Positions 50,301-59,917 of a stretch of DNA of 64,000 nt are shown one piece after another. This DNA comes from Candidatus Centipeda massiliensis (GTDB lineage Bacteria; Bacillota; Negativicutes; Selenomonadales; Selenomonadaceae), in the NCBI RefSeq assembly GCF_900290285.1, contig NZ_LT985755.1, forward strand, positions 10,856 through 74,855, written 5' to 3'. Every line of letters begins with the position of its first letter. Positions within the stretch are counted from its first letter, which is position 1. Under the pieces are notes generated by a model. The model made no database searches. It worked only from the letters and a program-made list of their open reading frames with translations, and was not told where the DNA came from. The position numbers and the translations under genes were made by a program.

Positions 50301-53300
50301 TATTGCCCGTAGCATTTCCTGCCTCGGTGCGGACATCGGCACCATAGCCGTCCGCAATGGTTGCGCCGCTGTTCAGGATCAGCGTGTTCTCTGCCGCATC
50401 GCCCGTCTTCTTGTAGCCGTCCGTGCCGTCGCCCGCCTCAAGGTTCTGTGCGAGGCCCGCATAGACCGCGGTTGCAATGTTGCCACCCGTTACCGTGAGC
50501 GAGTTCTTTTCGACCTTGTTGCCGGCCTTAGAGCGTCCGCCCCATGCCTCGTTCGCATTGGCTGCGATGGCTGTATGGTTGTTCGCGAAGCGGTAACCTG
50601 TGACGTTGACTTTCTTGTCACTGGCTGTTTCGTTTTCCGTGTTGAGGACGTATTCGTAGTCGCCGTCCTTCTTCGTCTGACGCGCACGCGTCGCATCGTA
50701 GTGCGTAAAGTTTATGTCGTTTGCGCTGTCAAGGAGGGTCAGGATATGGTCGCTCGTCGGGCTTGCCGTGATGGCATCGAGGTTCTTCAGCTGCATCTTC
50801 GACCAGTCGATGCTGGTATTTGCTCCGTTTGTAAGCGTCAGCATGGTATCCCCGTGGCTGACGTTGTGCGCAACGTCGAAGTTGACGTTCTCGAAGTTCT
50901 TGACATCCGCCGCACCTGCATTCCGGCTGTTGACGTTCAGCGTGTTGCCCGTGACATCTGTCTGATTGCCACCATAAACGGTGCCGACGGAAGTCGCTGT
51001 GAATGCCGTTGTCTCCGTGCCAAGGTTGACGGTGTTGCCCGTGGTCTTGGCCGAGCCGTTTGCAAAGCCGCCGTAGACATCATGGAGTGTGCCGCCCGTG
51101 ATGTTCACGGTATTGTCTTTGGAATCGCCCGTGCCGTTCGTATGGGCTGCGTAGATCGTACCATTGACTGTACCGCCCGTGAGGTTCAGTGTGCTGCCCG
51201 TAACGCTTCCCGTCGCTCCTGCATCGGTGATGCGTCCGCCGTAGACATCGCCTGTGACGCTAGCACCAGCGGAGATGTTGACCACGCTCTTTGTGATGCT
51301 GCCTGTTGCACCTGCAGCGGTAAGGGCTGCACCGTGAACATCGCCTGTGACCGTACCGCCTGTAATCTCTGCGGTGTTCTCCGTCGCACGCCCCGCTTTT
51401 GTGCGCACCTCGGCACCATAGGCATTGGTGACCGTGCCGCCGGAGATGGCGATGGTATTCTTCTCGGCATCACCAGTCGTTACGCCGACCTTGTTGTTCT
51501 CGACAAGTCCGCCGTACGCCGCCGCGCCAAGCATGCCGCCTGTGACGGTCAGCTTATTGTTCTCCACCTTGTTGCCGACCTTTGTGCGTCCCGCCCATGC
51601 CTCGGCTTTTGTGCCGTCGGCTGCGGTGTAGGACGCTGCGTCATTGTCCTTAAACTGGTAGCCTTCGAGCGTGATGTACTGCGTCGCATTCGCTCCATGA
51701 CTGTCAGTGTCAACGATATATTCAAGTTTATCCGTGGAATGATCCTTTGCGCCCGTATAGCCCGTTGTCGCAATCCCCGCCGCGTTGTCGATGAGGTTCA
51801 GCTTGTACGGCTCGTAGGTCTTGATGCCCGCACCCGTGAGGCTCGATGTATCTACCTCAAGCTTGTTCCAGTTAAGAGCTGTGGTCTGCGCGCCGTTATT
51901 GAGCGTCAGCAACGAGTTTGCCGGATTGATGGTACTGTTGAGGTCGAACTTGACTTTGTCAAAGTGCGCAATGTTCCCCGCCGTTGCGTTGGTCTTGACG
52001 TTCAGTGTGTTGTCCGTCACGGTCGTCTTGTTGCCGCCGTAGAGGACACCGTTGATGGTCGTACCGGAGGCAAGCGCATGACTGCCATCGCCGAGGTTGA
52101 CGGTGTTGCCCGTGGTCTCACCCGTACCGCTTGTGTAGCCGGCGTAGACATCGCCCATCGTGCCGCCCGTGATGGTAACGGTGCCGCTCTTGGCATCGCC
52201 CGCTCCTGCATTGTAGCCTGCATAGATCGTTCCGCCAACGGTACCGCCCGAGATATTCACTTCACTGCCTGTTACGCTGCCCGTCGCCGCACTGTCTGCA
52301 ATATGACCACCGTAGATGTTGCCCGTGACACTGCCGCCGGAGATATTCGCCTTGCTCTTGCTCACCGAGCCCGTTGCACCTGCCGCCGTGAGGGATGCAC
52401 CGTAGAGATTGGCAGTCGTTCCGTCCGTGATTTCAGCGGTATTCTCAGCGGCACTGCCCGCCTTGGTCTTGACCTCGGCGCCATAGGCATTTGCCGCTGC
52501 TGCGCCCGTGTTCAGGATGAGTGTGTTCTTTTCGGCATCGCCCGCAGTGCCCGGGACGGTGGTATTTTCGACCATGCCGCCGCGCGCGTTCAGCGTCGCA
52601 CTGCCGCCTGTGAGCGTCAGCTTGTTTTTCTGTACCTTGTTGCCGATGATGGAGCGTCCGCCCCAAGCATCCGTAGCCGTCGTGCCCGCATAGCTTGTAT
52701 CATTGTTCTGGAAGCGGTAGCCCTTGAGGTAGACTTTCGTGGTTGTGGCACTGTTGCCGTCCGTCGTCATGTCCGCCTCGTAGTCGTTTGTGTGGATGCG
52801 TCCGCGCGTACCCGTATCGCTGTAGCTTGTGCCAAAGTTGATATGGTTGGCGTTCTCCATCAGCGTTAGGATACGATCCTCTGTGGCACTTGCGGTTGTG
52901 TTGTCGAGGTCGTCGACATGGAGTTTGTTCCAGTCAAGAGTTGTAGCATTGCCGCCATTCAGCGTCAGGAGGGTATCACCTGCCGTGATGTGGCTGCTCG
53001 TCGTCTTGAAGTTCACCTGGTCAAAGTTCGCAATGTTCCCCGCTGATACACTGTCATAGACGTTGAGCGTATTCCCTGTAACATCATTCGTCTTGTTCCC
53101 GCCGTAGATGGTGCCGGAAATATTCGTTGTGCCCGCAACGGCATCCGATGCCGTGCCAAGATTCACGATATTGCCCGTCGTCTTACCGGTACCGTTTGCA
53201 AAGCCGCCGTAGACATCGCTCATCGTGCCGCCTGTAATGTTCAGTGTCGCACCCGTGGCATCGCCCGCATTCGTGTGATTGCCGTAGATCGTGCCGCCAA

Positions 53301-56300
53301 CATTGCCGCCCGAGATGCTGAGCGTGCCGCCGGTCACACTTCCCGTACCTTCGTTTTTGCCGCCGTAGACAGCGCCATTGACTGTGCCGCCCGAGATATT
53401 GACTTCGCTGTTTGTGATTGTGCCCGTTGCATTTGCCTGTGCAATATATCCGCCGTACACGTCGCCCGTGATGTTGGCACTGCCGGAGATATCGACCTTG
53501 CTCTTATCTGCCGTACCTGTAGCATTTGCAGCCGCAAGGGACGCACCGTAGACGGAGCCAACGTTTCCGCCCGTGATCTCTGCCGTGTTCTCCGTCGCAT
53601 TCCCGTCTTTCGTACGCACCTCGGCACCGTAGGCATTGGCGGCTGTGCCGCCGGAGACGGCGACGGTGTTCTTCTCCGCATCGCCCGTCGGGAGCGGGTT
53701 GCCATGCGTGTCAAGCTTGTGATTCTCCACGAGTCCGCCGTACGCCGCCGCACTGATCGTGCCGCCCGTAACGGTCAACTTATTGTTCTCTACCTTGTTG
53801 CCGACCTTTGTGCGCCCCGCCCATGCAGCAGTATGCGTGCCGTCAGCAGCAGCATACGTTGCAGCCGTGTTGTCCTTGAACTGGTAGCCTTCGAGCGTGA
53901 TGTAGCGCGTCGCATTCGCTCCATGACTGTCGGTATCGATGATGTATTCGAGTTTGTCGGTGGAACTGTCCCTTGCGCCCGCATACCCCGTCGTCGCAAT
54001 GCCTGCCGCGTTGTCGATGAGGTTCAGCTTGTACGGTTCGTAGGTCTTGATGCCCGCACCCGTGAGGCTTGATGTATCCACTTCAAGCTTATCCCATTTG
54101 AGCCCCGTAGTCTGGCTGCTGTTGTTCAGTGTGAGCAACGAGTTCGCAGGATTGATGGTGCTGTTCAGATGGAACTTGACTTTGTCAAAGTGCGCAATGT
54201 TCCCCGCCGTTGCGTTTGTTTTAACGTTCAGCGTGTTGTCCGTCACGGTCGTCTGATTGCCGCCGTAGAGGACACCGTTGATGGTCGCAGTGATTGCACT
54301 CTGCCCGTCACCAAGGTTGACGGTGTTGCCCGTAGTTGCCCCCGTACCGCTTGTGAAGCCGCCGTAAGCATCACCCATCGAGCCGCCCGTGATGGTAACG
54401 GTGCCGCTCTTGGCATCGCCCGCTCCTGCATTGTAGCCTGCATAGATCGTACCGCCGACGGTACCGCCCGAGATATTCACTTCACTGCCTGTGACGCTGC
54501 CCGTCGCCGCACTGTCTGCAATATGACCACCGTAGACGTTGCCCGTGACGGAGCCGCCGGAGATATTCGCCTTGCTCTTGGTCGCCGAGCCCGTTGCACC
54601 TGCCGCCGTGAGGGATGCACCGTAGAGATTGGCAGTCGTTCCGTCCGTGATTTCAGCAGTATTCTCAGCGGCACTGCCCGCCTTGGTCTTGACCTCGGCA
54701 CCATAGGCATTTGCCGCTGCTGCGCCCGTGTTCAGGATGAGTTTGTTCTCTGCCGCATCACCCGTGGTGCCCGGAACAGTGGTATTCTCGACCATGCCGC
54801 CGCGCGCGTCGAGCGTCGCACTGCCGCCCGTAAGCGTCAGCTTGTTTTTCTGTACTTTGTTGCCGATGATGGAGCGTCCGCCCCACGCGTCTGTGGCCGT
54901 CGTGCCCGCATAGCTTGTATCATTGTTCTGGAAGCGGTAGCCCTTGAGGTAGACTTTCGTGGTTGTGGCACTGTTGCCGTCCGTTGTCATGTCCGCCTCG
55001 TAGTCATCCGTATGGATGCGCCCGCGTGTGCCCGTGTCGCTGTAGCTCGTACCAAAGTTGATATTGCTGCTGTTCTCCATGAGTGTCAGGATTCGGTCGC
55101 TTGTCGGGTCTGCCGTGAGACTGTCGAGGTCATCGACGTGGAGCTTGTTCCAGTCGAGCGTTGTGGCATTGCCGTCATTCAGCGTCAGGAGGGTATCTCC
55201 CGCTGCGATATGGCTGCTCGTCGCCTTGAAGTTCACATTGTCAAAGTTGGCGATGTTGCCCGCCGTGACACTGTCGTAGACATTCAGCGTGTTGTTCGTC
55301 GCAGTCGCATTGCTGCCGCCGTAGAGCTTTCCGATGGTGGTGCCCGAAGCAACGGCATTGGTCTCGCTGCCAAGGTTCACGGTGTTGCCCGTGGTCGCAC
55401 CCGTGCCCGCCGTCCAGCCGCCGTAGACATCACTCATGGTGCCGCCCGTGATGGTGACAATGTTGCCCGTGGCATCGCCTGTTGCTGAGGCATGGGAAAG
55501 ATAGCCGCCGTGCACGGTGCCGCTGACACTGCCGCCGGAGATGTTGACCTTGTTGCCCGTTGCGTTCCCGCCCGCTGCGGCAGTAAAGCCGCCATAGATG
55601 TTGCGTACGGTGCTGTTGACGAGATTTACGGTATTGTCCGTGCTGCTATCCTTCGCCGCAGCCGTCGTACCCGTGCCTGCCGTCCAGCCGCCGTAGGCGT
55701 CCTGATGGGTGGTGCTGCCGTTCAAGGTGAGCGTATTCTCCGTCGTTGTATTGCCGATAACGGAGCGTCCTGCCCAGACATCCTCAGTCGCGCTTCCCGT
55801 GGTCGGTGTCACATTAGCACTCTTAAACTGATAGCTGCCGAGATAAATCTGCTGTGCCGTTCCCGTTCCGGTGTTCGTATCGATAATGCGCTCATGGGTA
55901 TCGGTCAAGGAAAGAAGTTTGGCTCCCCTATACGTCGTCCCAAGGTTGATATTGCTCATATTCTGCATGAGTATGGAGCGTCCGACCGGTGCCGTTCCCG
56001 CGTAGGCAATGGCATCCCAATTCAAATCCGTTGCAGCCCCGCCCACAACGTTCAGCATGGGATTTGCCTGATTGAACGTACTGTTGAAGTTGAAGCTTAC
56101 CTTGCCGAAGTTCGCGATGTTGCGCACGGAGGCATTCGTATTGACGTTGAGCGTGTTATCCGTTACAACATCGCTTGCGGACCCAGTCGATCCACCACCA
56201 TAGAGCATAGCATTCGAGAGCGTGGGCGCATTCAGCGTGCCGTCACTCTTGCCAATGTTGATGGTATTGCCCGTCGCCTTGCCCGTGCCCTGCGTGTAGC

Positions 56301-57674
56301 CGCCGTAGATCGCAGTACCCGTACCGAAGGTGCCGCTCTCAATGTTGACAATATTGCCCGTGGCATCACCTGCCGACACGTTGTTCGGCGCCGTGAGCGA
56401 CGGATTGGTTGCGATAAGGGCGCCATAAAGTGCACCGTTCGCGTTCAGCGTCCCGCCCTTGACGTTGATAACATTGTTCGTCGCCTCGGCGTTCTTGGTC
56501 GTATCGACTAACTCAGGATGATCCGCATCATTGGGATTGGCGAGAGTGTGAATGCCCCTCGTGAAGCCAGCCGCGCCATATGTAACAGCACCACCCGCGA
56601 GGAGATTTAATGTATTGTGCTCGGAGCCGCCGTTCTGCCCAGCCGTAAAACCCGCAAACGCCTGTAGATGACTGTCGCCCGTGAGATTCAGTTCGTTATG
56701 ATTCGTCGTGTTACCGAAGAAGGATATTCCCGAATATGTCCCGTTCGCCCCTCCCATGACCGTTGTCACATTGACGCCGTGTCCTGCATTCTGGAAGCGA
56801 CTGGCTTCGACAAAGATAGTATGAATATTATTGACCGTTCCTGTACCGGTAGTATCCGCTCGTTTCCGAACCTCGTAATCACCGCGGTTGAAAAACGTTG
56901 GTGCATAGTTGGTGAGCGTCAGCACCCCTCCTCCTGTAGCAAATGGCGCAATCGCTATTGAATTGATATTATTGGCGGCAAGAGCCGTTAGCCAAGCATC
57001 CAATTCGGTGATTTTGATGTTGCTCCACTCGAAGGCTGGGCCATCCTCCCTCAGACTAAGCTGCCAATCCCCGGTAAGCAACAAACCTGTCAAATCAAAC
57101 TCTATCTTTTCAAAGTTGCTAATGGAATACGCACCATTTAGTTTTCCCTGCACCCGTAACGTATTGCCCGTCGTATGGTCTGCACTTGGATTGTTGCCGC
57201 CGCCGCCATAGACTAACCCATGTCTGCGCATACCAGTGTATCCGCCGTAGTAATTGTTCCCGCCGAGAATAACCGTATTGCCCGTCGCATTCCCCTGAGC
57301 CGAGAATCCGCCATATACATACGCATCTCCCCAGATAGCGGCCGCGTTCTTTACGACAACCGTATTGCCTGTCACGTTTCCCGCACCTGCGGTGAAGCCG
57401 CCGCACAGACTCTGTCCGGCAAAGTGCGGTCCGTCTACTGTCAGCTTATTATTATACACATTGCCATTATCGGCAGGATCCGTAATTGCCCCACCCGAAG
57501 GCGGAGGCACGGTCGGCAGCGGATGCGCAGGTGTGAAATCCACAAGCACATCATTGCCACTTACATCGGCAGCATAAGCGTACTGAAAATCTGAGAAGAG
57601 TGCCCCCCCCCCGCGGACAAAGCAAGTGCCACAAAAAGCGACAATCGGCGTTTGCTTTTCAAATCCTTTAGCAT
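47311..57674 (-). CDS. Giant autotransporter adhesin, phase-variable; out of frame here
   Basis: Type Va secreted outer-membrane protein, ~3450 residues if in frame. The ATG at 57674 follows GGAGGGG and opens a signal peptide (KRRLSLFVALALSA), but a run of ten G at 57603-57612 shifts the frame and leads to a stop ~14 codons later. The long open frame 47311-57549 (3412 residues) holds the rest; 8 or 11 G would join the two, giving a cleavage site after AYAA. The passenger is a Gly/Thr/Asn-rich beta-helix with repeated YGG and GNTVNI motifs. An anchor motif of the type NTLNV...NFxxVxF recurs about nine times, dividing it into modules. The last ~280 residues are a beta-barrel autotransporter domain ending in W-A-F. 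Function is probably adhesion or surface display; no enzyme motif is seen. Separate promoter and terminator. Confidence 0.88.
51350..53070 (-). repeat. Long internal repeat of the autotransporter, second copy
   Basis: About 1.7 kb closely similar in DNA and protein to 53570-55290 with an offset of ~2.22 kb. It encodes two successive passenger modules, from NTLNVYDSVSAGNIANF to TENTAEITGG. Long stretches are identical at the base level, so the duplication is recent or kept uniform by recombination. Ends are approximate. Confidence 0.8.
53570..55290 (-). repeat. Long internal repeat of the autotransporter, first copy
   Basis: Partner of the repeat at 51350-53070 (for example GGTTGTGGCACTGTTGCCGT at 54961 and 52741, offset 2220). 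About 500 bp of less similar YGG-rich sequence separate the two copies. Homologous recombination between them would remove about 740 residues in frame. Confidence 0.8.
57603..57612 (-). repeat. Homopolymer G10 tract (phase-variation switch)
   Basis: Ten consecutive C on the plus strand (G on the coding strand) within the signal-peptide codons of the autotransporter. With ten G the reading frame from the only good start is closed; with 8 or 11 it is open. It is the longest G/C homopolymer I see in the window. Confidence 0.9.
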
Positions 57675-57734
57675 GACAATCCCCTCCGTGTCATTCCACT
57701 CCACCTATAAGTGTCTCATAGTACTATAATCCCA

Positions 57735-57763
57735 AATATACTCCCCTTCTCATCTGTTGTCAA
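57735..57763 (-). promoter_or_regulatory. Promoter of the autotransporter gene
   Basis: A perfect TTGACA and TATATT separated by 17 bp on the minus strand, about 60 bp before the start codon. Confidence 0.75.
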
Positions 57764-57793
57764 TCCCATTTTAGAAATACAAACTCTGCCGCA

Positions 57794-57820
57794 AAAAGCC
57801 GCCCGGTCACGAGCGGCTTA
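57794..57820 (-). terminator. Terminator downstream of the rpn gene
   Basis: Hairpin AAGCCGC / GCGGCTT followed by five T on the minus strand. An almost identical copy lies at 58849-58875. Confidence 0.8.
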
Positions 57821-57841
57821 TCATCTTCGATTACATATCGA

Positions 57842-57930
57842 TCACAACGAAATCTCACCCCCATGCTCCTCCGCCATCTGCTCAATCCCCTCTGCTCGCT
57901 CATCCTTCCACGATTCCTCCATATCACTCA
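57842..57930 (-). pseudogene. Leftover C-terminal tail of an Rpn-family gene
   Basis: Directly after the rpn stop, an open stretch encodes SDMEESWKDERAEGIEQ and then MAEEHGGEISL. The first part repeats the DMEGSWKDG of the intact protein and the end resembles its KLAKDHGLS tail. It has no start of its own. It looks like the 3' end of a second rpn copy left after recombination. Confidence 0.55.
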
Positions 57931-58779
57931 CTATCCTTGTATGCTGAGCCCATGATCTTTTGCCAGTTTTAATATCGCCGATTCTGGCATTTCCGTCATC
58001 TTTTTAATAACGGCAATGGGCGTTTGCGCGCGTAGCATATTCAAGGCAACGTGCATAACGCCGTCCTTCCACGATCCCTCCATATCGCTCACATAGTCAT
58101 GCTCATACTTCTCACGCTGTTCATATTTACGCCGCTGTCCTGCATCGCGCATGAACGCCTCGATCTTGTCCCATGCCGTGTTGATTGCCGCCTCGCTCAT
58201 CGCAATCGCCTCCATTTCCTCATCACTGAGTTTGTTGCTGATAAAAGCCATCCACTTGTCCAGTGTCCGCATACTGCGGATATCCTTCCGCGTTACTTTT
58301 GGCAGCTCCAAAAAGTGTATCTCAAGATCCTCGGTCAGCCGATGCACGCCTGTCTCGTCATAGAGTCCATACATATGGTGGAATCCCGATAGCGGCAGAT
58401 ATTCATAGCCGAGCAAATTGATCGCGACCGTTCGCCGCAAATTCTCGTAGTTCTCGCCCCGTCCCAGCGTACTCTGATACAGTTTTGCCCAGTAGTACAG
58501 ACTACGTTGTCCCATATTCTGACGTTTCTGCACCTGTACTTCGATATTGACCTGTGTTTCATCATTCGTCATACACAAGATATCAAGCGCAGATACCTTT
58601 CCGTTCTCCTCCTCCGGATCGAGTTCTCGATCCGCAAAACGCAGATCAACAAATGCCTTTTCTCCCTCTAATTCGAGTACTGCATTGATAAACGAGAGCG
58701 TGATTTCCTTATTTTCTTTATGTCCAAAGAGGAACTTAAACAGCAGATCGTTCAGTGCGTTAAAATCTCTCGTTCGCAT
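57931..58779 (-). CDS. Rpn-family recombination-promoting nuclease (PD-(D/E)XK)
   Basis: 282 residues of the Rpn/YhgA-like transposase family. The nuclease core is near residues 20-90: NDLLFKFLFGHKENKEI, D in VSALDILCMTNDE, and the E-x-Q pair in VNIEVQVQKRQ, matching the PD-(D/E)XK pattern. YYWAKLYQSTLGRGENYENL follows, typical of the family. Rpn proteins cut DNA and raise RecA-independent recombination in E. coli; their tails vary by recombination. Promoter TTGACG-17-TATAAT upstream. Partial tails of relatives lie on both sides. Confidence 0.92.
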   Translation of the reverse strand: MRTRDFNALNDLLFKFLFGHKENKEITLSFINAVLELEGEKAFVDLRFADRELDPEEENGKVSALDILCMTNDETQVNIEVQVQKRQNMGQRSLYYWAKLYQSTLGRGENYENLRRTVAINLLGYEYLPLSGFHHMYGLYDETGVHRLTEDLEIHFLELPKVTRKDIRSMRTLDKWMAFISNKLSDEEMEAIAMSEAAINTAWDKIEAFMRDAGQRRKYEQREKYEHDYVSDMEGSWKDGVMHVALNMLRAQTPIAVIKKMTEMPESAILKLAKDHGLSIQG

Positions 58780-58795
58780 AACGGAATCCTTTCTC

Positions 58796-58808
58796 TATCA
58801 GCGCTTCC
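58796..58808 (+). mobile_element. Possible solo terminal repeat of the MITE-like family
   Basis: The rpn leader contains GGAAGCGCTGATA on the minus strand, which differs by one base from the repeat terminus GGAAGCACTGATA. No body or second end is present. May be a remnant or chance. Confidence 0.3.
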
Positions 58809-58817
58809 TTTGTCCTT

Positions 58818-58846
58818 ATTATAAAGTTTTCAGGCAGTTCCGTCAA
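58818..58846 (-). promoter_or_regulatory. Promoter of the rpn gene
   Basis: TTGACG and a perfect TATAAT separated by 17 bp on the minus strand, about 40 bp before the rpn start. The -35 box is directly after the T run of the terminator at 58849. Confidence 0.7.
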
Positions 58847-58848
58847 AC

Positions 58849-58875
58849 AAAAAGCCGCCCGATCACGAGCGGCTT
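58849..58875 (-). terminator. Terminator downstream of the GNAT gene and rpn remnant
   Basis: Hairpin AAGCCGC / GCGGCTT followed by TTTTTGTTT on the minus strand; near-identical to the one at 57794. Confidence 0.82.
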
Positions 58876-58897
58876 ATCTTCTTCGATTACATATCGA

Positions 58898-59007
58898 TTA
58901 CGACGAAACCTCAACCCCATGCTCCTCCGCCATCTTCCGAATGACTGCCTCCGGCAGTTCTGCCATCTGAGCCACCGTCGCAATCGCCTCCGTTTCTTCA
59001 TCACTTT
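58898..59007 (-). pseudogene. Second leftover Rpn C-terminal tail
   Basis: Between the GNAT gene and a terminator, an open stretch encodes DEETEAIATVAQMAELPE, then AVIRKMAEEHGVEVSS and a stop. It is similar to the intact protein's DEEMEAIAMSEA and MPESAILKLAKDHGLS, but with the part between deleted. There is no start. Its 3' flank, including a terminator, is nearly the same as that of the first tail. Confidence 0.6.
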
Positions 59008-59013
59008 ATTTTA

Positions 59014-59628
59014 TTATAGATATTTAAACATTTGTATCAAGTAGCTGCCAGACAGAACATCGCTTTCATCACGGTCAAGAACCCGTTCACCAAAAGCAAA
59101 GAACCCATTTCGTTCATAGAACTCTTTTAATGCCACCTTATCCTCACATTCCAGATAGACGATCTTCCCACTTGATATTCGCTGTATTTGTTCCACTTTA
59201 TCGCATGCAATCCGGAGAAGATCGTCTCCACGAATCAGATTATCATATCCATGTGTATAATTTTTTCCGAGTTGCCCGATGAGAATGGCTGACACTACAT
59301 ATCTACGCAAATCATTATCATAGGTCGCAAACTTATTGACTCTCTTACGCAGGGTTCTGCTTAACTTCTCTATATTTTTTGCATCAATGTGAAAATATTT
59401 TTGTGCAATTGAAAAATAGCCGACAACAACATCTTCTCCTTTGTATTGTTTGAATACAAGATATGTCGCGGCTATTCTTTGTTTTGCAAATTCCACAGCT
59501 TTCTCTTTAAGAAAAATCTCTACATCTCCATTATGGGGACAGGAAAATTCTTTAGTAATATTCTCTATTGCTTCATTTTCTTCGAGCTCTATTAAATCAA
59601 GTAGATTAACGATCGGCGTACCTATCAT
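59014..59628 (-). CDS. GNAT-type acetyltransferase, probable toxin of a TA pair
   Basis: 204 residues. The C-terminal half fits a GNAT fold: RRYVVSAILIGQLGKNYTHG where the acetyl-CoA loop is expected, GKIVYLECEDKVALKEFYERNGFFAFGER as the closing strand-helix-strand. Similar proteins in Firmicutes lie next to a small partner and are thought to be tRNA-acetylating toxins like TacT/AtaT; that role is inference. The DNA is AT-richer than its neighbours. It begins 8 bp after the small gene at 59637. Confidence 0.75.
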   Translation of the reverse strand: MIGTPIVNLLDLIELEENEAIENITKEFSCPHNGDVEIFLKEKAVEFAKQRIAATYLVFKQYKGEDVVVGYFSIAQKYFHIDAKNIEKLSRTLRKRVNKFATYDNDLRRYVVSAILIGQLGKNYTHGYDNLIRGDDLLRIACDKVEQIQRISSGKIVYLECEDKVALKEFYERNGFFAFGERVLDRDESDVLSGSYLIQMFKYL

Positions 59629-59636
59629 AATAGAAC

Positions 59637-59819
59637 CTACGCTTTACGATATTTCGACAACAATCCACCTAACTGCTCAGTCGAAACTTCATACGCCGTC
59701 GGATTCTTTTCTTTTCTTACATCATGACTTTGCTCAGCCTTCTCCAGTGCAGTCATAAAACGATGAATCTGCTTATCGCCTCTGATGTTCACGCTCTTCA
59801 AAAAGCTTTTTGTCGCCAT
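59637..59819 (-). CDS. Small partner of the GNAT protein, probable antitoxin
   Basis: 60 residues beginning MATKSFLKSVNIRG and ending LGGLLSKYRKA. The N-terminal strand-helix pattern (KSVNIRGDKQIHRFMTALEK) is of a type I associate with genes upstream of GNAT acetyltransferases in Clostridia and relatives. It is charged and lacks a membrane segment. The ATG at 59819 has GGTGAG close upstream; 23 more codons are open but have no match. Promoters lie at 59845-59888. Confidence 0.65.
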   Translation of the reverse strand: MATKSFLKSVNIRGDKQIHRFMTALEKAEQSHDVRKEKNPTAYEVSTEQLGGLLSKYRKA

Positions 59820-59844
59820 AAGCTCACCGTCCATTCCATAAGAA

Positions 59845-59888
59845 ATTATAGTATATGTAATTATACATTGTCCATCATAATTCTTCAA
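59845..59888 (-). promoter_or_regulatory. Two overlapping promoters of the antitoxin-toxin pair
   Basis: Two TATAAT boxes 15 bp apart on the minus strand: one with TGGACA at 18 bp, the other with TTGAAG at 17 bp. The region is very AT-rich and could include an operator for autoregulation, but no clear palindrome was found. Confidence 0.5.
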
Positions 59889-59917
59889 TCCCTTTATATG
59901 ATTGTTCCCACGTTTCC

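Noticed and set aside
50242-52869. An 875-codon plus-strand frame inside the autotransporter region
   Set aside because: It mirrors the repeats of the minus-strand passenger, where Gly/Thr/Asn-rich codons leave the opposite strand free of stops. No start signal or domain is seen.
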